The notes beneath the pieces were generated by a model. It did not search any database. It was not told the origin of the DNA and saw only the letters and a program-made list of their open reading frames with translations. A program made the position numbers and the translations under genes. 5,377 nt of DNA from Sedimentisphaerales bacterium (GTDB lineage Bacteria > Planctomycetota > Phycisphaerae > Sedimentisphaerales > SG8-4): assembly GCA_016932895.1 (NCBI GenBank), contig JAFGCA010000779.1:1-5377 (forward strand). The letters run 5' to 3'. Shown one piece after another: positions 5,366 through 5,377 of the stretch; position 1 is the first letter of the stretch, and every line of letters begins with the position of its first letter.

Positions 5366-5377
5366 ACAGCGAAAACA

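Overview
The window looks like part of a phage-type genome (prophage, satellite or phage contig) that carries an inserted antiphage/toxin-antitoxin cassette. On the minus strand, reading from about 4950 leftwards, lies a compact DNA-packaging operon. It consists of a 19-codon micro-ORF, a 72-residue small DNA-binding-like protein (candidate small terminase), a 754-residue large terminase (ATPase plus nuclease), a 60-residue NrdR-like zinc ribbon and, at the left edge, the start of another small phage-type gene. The first four genes overlap or abut (ATGA, an 11-nt overlap, TAGATG), as in translationally coupled late operons.

Between the zinc ribbon and the left-edge gene sits a plus-strand pair, abiEi (478-1278) and abiEii (1275-2237). 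This is a type IV toxin-antitoxin/abortive-infection system: a winged-helix antitoxin/repressor and a nucleotidyltransferase toxin, joined by an ATGA overlap. The pair interrupts the minus-strand gene order. Sampled rows have lower GC than the terminase (48-53% against about 70%). An 8-bp direct repeat lies at its two outer edges, so I read it as cargo inserted into a late operon.

The most striking signal is in the abiE leader (300-467). Five copies of a bipartite element, ACTTGA-N9-YCGR, occur in both orientations, and four of them form two inverted pairs in a 61-bp module repeated at an 81-bp period. One copy overlaps a TTGACA -35 box. This is a strong candidate for the operator array bound by the AbiEi antitoxin.

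On the right, a divergent plus-strand gene (5093-5365) encodes a 90-residue protein I do not recognise. The AT-rich gap between it and the packaging operon carries a near-perfect 12-bp direct repeat 54 bp apart.

Organism: a GC-rich bacterium or its phage. From memory, the left-edge protein (DQIAADKYLASKQA type) resembles small proteins seen beside terminases in planctomycete phage-like clusters, but this is unverified. No tRNA, rRNA, CRISPR array, integrase or transposase is visible.
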